Shown here one piece after another: positions 62,101-64,000 of a stretch of 64,000 nucleotides of DNA. Below the pieces are notes generated by a model. It saw nothing but the letters and a program-made list of their open reading frames with translations, made no database searches and had not been told where the DNA came from. The translations under genes and the position numbers were made by a program. Source of the stretch: Macrostomum hystrix (taxonomy: Eukaryota > Platyhelminthes > Macrostomidae); the NCBI GenBank assembly GCA_950097015.1, contig CATNEN010000038.1, positions 19,006,001 to 19,070,000 on the forward strand, written 5' to 3'. Position 1 is the stretch's first letter. Each line of letters begins with the position of its first letter.

Positions 62101-64000
62101 GAGGCCACAGGTAAAAAAACTGGAGTCTGGACATTGCGAATTTGGACTAGTACACATTCAACAGCTGGGCGAATTGAATTTATTTACTGCTAACTGTTAA
62201 GTGATTTGCAAAAGGAATCGAACCCTTGACCTCCAAGGTCGCGAGTCCGACGCTACAACGCCTAGTTTTGAATGTTGAACTACACCATTTTAGATGTTTA
62301 ATTGTTAATTACGCCCACCACAGTTCATTTAACAACTAGCAAAGTAGGGAAATAAAAATGACTAGATAGCAGATTAGCATTAATAGAAATAGTGCTGAGA
62401 GAATTCAAGGTTCAGTGTGTAAAAAAGAAATAATAAAATAATCAAGAGGCAAGCTGAGGCAATAAAAAGTAAAGCTAAAAACCAGATACCATTTATAATC
62501 GTAGAAGCGCACACAGACTGGACTTGACCGATAAACAGTCAAAACAGAATTACTGCATATATGAATGAAAAATTTTCTACCAAGCAAAAAATCCGATTTC
62601 ACAAACAGGAATGAAGATGGCCGAAGCAGTTTTTATAAGCATTTATTGCACCAACCCAATTAACACTGCTTGGACAGTTAATAAACACAAGCTAAGAAAG
62701 CAAAACAATAGCACATGGAGTAGAAACAATGTATGCGACTGCTACCACTGCTAGTATATTTGTTGGACTTTTGAATATCGTCATAATAAGTGTTTTTAGC
62801 TTCATTATTAGCGCCAGAATTTTCTAGCTTATTACCGTATCGACTGTAGAATGCCGACATGGTGCTAACCAGAGCGGCCTGATGGTCCCGATACAGATAG
62901 GGCAGCCAGGCAGCAGCTGGTGTCAGGCAGGCGTTCACGCGTATGACCATCTGGAATCAGTAGGCACTCCTGCTAGACCAAGTCTGTACCGGTTCGACTG
63001 GGCCTCTACCAGGTCGACTAACTATCTACCTGTTAGACTGGGTATCTACCTGTTAGACTAGGTATCTACCTGTTCGACTGGGTATCTACCTGTTCGACTG
63101 GGTATCTACCTGTTAGACTGGGTATCTACCTGTTCGACTGGGTATCTACGTGTTAGACTGGGTCTCTACCTATTAGACTGGGTATCTAACTGTTCGACTG
63201 GGTCTCTACCTGTTCGACTGGGTATCTACCTGTTAGACTGGGTATCTACCTGTTCGACTGGGTATCTACCTGTTCGACTGGGTATCTACCTGTTAGACTG
63301 GGTCTCTACCTATTAGACTGGGTATCTACGTGTTAGACTGGGTCTCTACCTATTAGACTGGGTATCTACAATCTACCTGTTCGACTGGGTCTCTACATGT
63401 TAGACTGGGTCTCTACCTGTTAGACTGGGTCTCTACCTGTTAGACTGGGCCTCTACCTGGTCGACTGGGTATCTACCTGTTCGACTGGGTCTCTACCTGT
63501 TAGACTGGGTATCTACCTGTTAGACTGGGCCTCTACCTGGTCGACTGGGTATCTACCTGTTAGACTGGGTATCTACCTGTTAGACTGGGTATCTACCTGT
63601 TAGACTGGGTATCTACCTGTTAGACTGGGTATCTACCTGTTAGACTGGGTATCTACCTGTTAGACTGGGTATCTACCTGTTAGACTGGGTATCTACCTGT
63701 TAGACTGGGTATCTACCTGTTAGACTGGGTCTCTACATATTTAACATATTAGACCTTTTAGACAGATCTAGGTCTCAAAGCTTGGTCTTCAAGCCTAATT
63801 TTGCAAGCATAATACGCCATAGCTCACCGAGGCAGCGCCAAGCCGGTGCTGAAAGTAGTTCAACAGTCGCAGCTCAGCATTGTCGACGCCGCCGCCGCTG
63901 ACAACGCCGCCGGCGACTCGATCGAAATTTCTAGCCACGCTGCCGCCAACGCGAGCAGACGGCGGCGACGAAGAGAGTAGTATCGAGGACAGGTAGAGTC
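56134..64000 (-). CDS. Carboxypeptidase D-like membrane protein, C-terminal part (6 exons, 5' end beyond window)
   Basis: Exons in transcript order: from beyond 64000 to 63828, 62950-62836, 60495-60069, 59244-58608, 56760-56463 and 56372-56134; all junctions are GT-AG and phases agree. The visible 482 residues read: end of an M14-like domain (VNACLTPAAAWLPYLYRDHQ, like the family C...P....L...W..N), a transthyretin-like domain (VACGRIVDAGTGLP), a second M14-like domain of about 250 residues (LFGNSASDGG..., WAANTDALLHAL), a transthyretin-like domain (GVRGRLIDSSSGAPI, DRNGEFYYLLSPGVYTIRL), one transmembrane helix and a 57-residue tail. The tail has a Cys cluster, a YxxPhi motif (YSKV) and acidic DDPDE, as in Golgi-cycling proteins. 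In the last M14-like domain I find neither the HxxE zinc motif nor the later His, so it should be inactive, as the third domain of carboxypeptidase D is. Confidence 0.7.
57290..58595. repeat. Minisatellite S, 20-bp unit, split by a SINE
   Basis: More than 45 copies of CAAACGGATTAAGAAAAGAA in two blocks, 57290-57998 and 58368-58595, with variants TTATGAAAAG and TTTAGATAAG. A family B SINE lies between the blocks. The right end stops about 10 bases from the donor of the neighbouring carboxypeptidase D-like exon. Confidence 0.96.
57999..58367 (+). mobile_element. SINE family B, full-length copy inserted in array S
   Basis: It begins GGTGGCAGAGCGGTTACCGC (A box of a type II tRNA) and has AAGTTCGATTCCACGGCGA as B box. 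The body includes ATTCATTTGGGGCGCAGC, GTGTACACTGCCTGACGATG, a short TG run and GTCAGCGAAATGGGCAG. It ends CCTCCTGCA followed by (ATT)n. The sequence AACGGATTAA occurs on both sides, which could be the target duplication or simply the array unit. Confidence 0.9.
59335..59825 (+). mobile_element. Long-TIR element, second copy (one arm plus middle)
   Basis: It matches the element in the SMIM14 intron: CTACCAAGGGGGAATTCCCC at the end, GAGCAACGCAAGCACACGAA in the arm, then CAGTGCGGCCTTGCCAGGCC and CAACCAATCAGTCACCACCC in the middle. The second arm is missing; the copy is followed directly by a family A SINE. It lies in an intron of the carboxypeptidase D-like gene. Confidence 0.75.
59825..60025 (-). 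mobile_element. SINE family A, partial copy with tRNA-like head
   Basis: Minus-strand match to 29405-29685: GTTCAGTCCATGGACTGG, CTGGATGAACTGAAGCAACG and the head GGTCGGGGGTTCGATTCC, which is the B box. It directly abuts the long-TIR element on its left. Confidence 0.8.
60595..60995. repeat. Minisatellite T, 23-bp unit
   Basis: About 17 copies of TCATTCAGTCACTCTTTGTA plus GAC, with TGTGTAG and CAGTCTTTG variants. It starts about 100 bases upstream (gene sense) of the acceptor at 60496, inside an intron of the carboxypeptidase D-like gene. Confidence 0.97.
61625..61765 (+). mobile_element. SINE family B, truncated fragment
   Basis: It begins inside the head at GAGCTCGATTCCACGGCGA and continues through ATTCGGGGCGCAGC and GTGTACACTGCCTGACGA; the A-box end and tail are missing. 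Confidence 0.8.
62155..62275 (-). mobile_element. SINE family A, head fragment
   Basis: On the minus strand: a tRNA-like head with AAGGGTTCGATTCC as B box, followed by a short piece of the body that includes CGCCCAGCTGTTGAA. The rest of the element is absent. Confidence 0.65.
62985..63735. repeat. Minisatellite U, 20-bp unit
   Basis: About 37 copies of GGTATCTACCTGTTAGACTG. Variants TTCGACTG, GGTCTCTACC and ACGTG recur in groups, and the right third (63541-63730) is almost perfectly homogeneous. It fills most of the intron between the two right-most visible exons of the carboxypeptidase D-like gene. Confidence 0.97.

Larger units (their letters stand above)
60996..62835. other. Large intron of the carboxypeptidase D-like gene
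   Basis: A-rich intron sequence (gene strand T-rich). Apart from two SINE fragments I see no exon: the open frames at 61129, 61927 and 62405 have no family features, and the flanking exons join in phase without them. Confidence 0.5.

Overview
This is a eukaryotic, metazoan window: every confident protein gene is split by short GT-AG introns and most match animal families (Ena/VASP, SMIM14, TMEM170, synaptobrevin, a thyroid-hormone-receptor-type nuclear receptor, LAMTOR3, a carboxypeptidase D-like protein, and a probable Mastermind-like coactivator). The very heavy load of private minisatellites, the compact genes and the divergent nuclear receptor fit a lophotrochozoan, most probably a free-living flatworm of Macrostomum type. 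That placement is an inference; no sequence here fixes the species.

Layout from left to right. 1-9.4 kb: a tRNA-Arg(CCT) gene, two minisatellites, the main exon of an Ena/VASP gene (minus) and two copies of a hAT-like MITE. 9.4-26.5 kb: four plus-strand genes in a row, SMIM14, a TMEM170-like gene, a VAMP/synaptobrevin and a Q-rich gene with a Mastermind-like N-terminus, each separated or interrupted by its own tandem array. 26.5-31 kb: transposon-rich intergenic DNA with a complete hAT MITE (perfect 8-bp target duplication) and a complete tRNA-derived SINE. 31.1-40.0 kb: a ten-exon thyroid hormone receptor homologue whose reading frame can be joined across all nine introns. 40-44.5 kb: AT-rich DNA, an array and a small two-exon orphan gene behind three CCAAT boxes. 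45.0-49.8 kb: a three-exon minus-strand orphan gene of about 870 residues. 52.9-53.4 kb: LAMTOR3 (minus). 56.1-64.0 kb: the C-terminal half of a carboxypeptidase D-like membrane protein (minus), which runs off the right edge.

About 17 kb (roughly a quarter) of the window is minisatellite: at least 21 arrays with unit lengths of 16 to 57 bp, nearly every one with its own unrelated unit and lying in an intron or between genes. Many are open in several frames and give long but meaningless ORFs. One array (14.4-15.1 kb) can be traced to its source: its two flanks match the two ends of a hAT MITE that is intact at 29.1 kb, and the unit matches that element's interior, so the array grew inside a MITE. 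The genes do not form a pathway or operon; they are ordinary cellular genes in a repeat-driven landscape. I found no CRISPR, prokaryotic or viral system.
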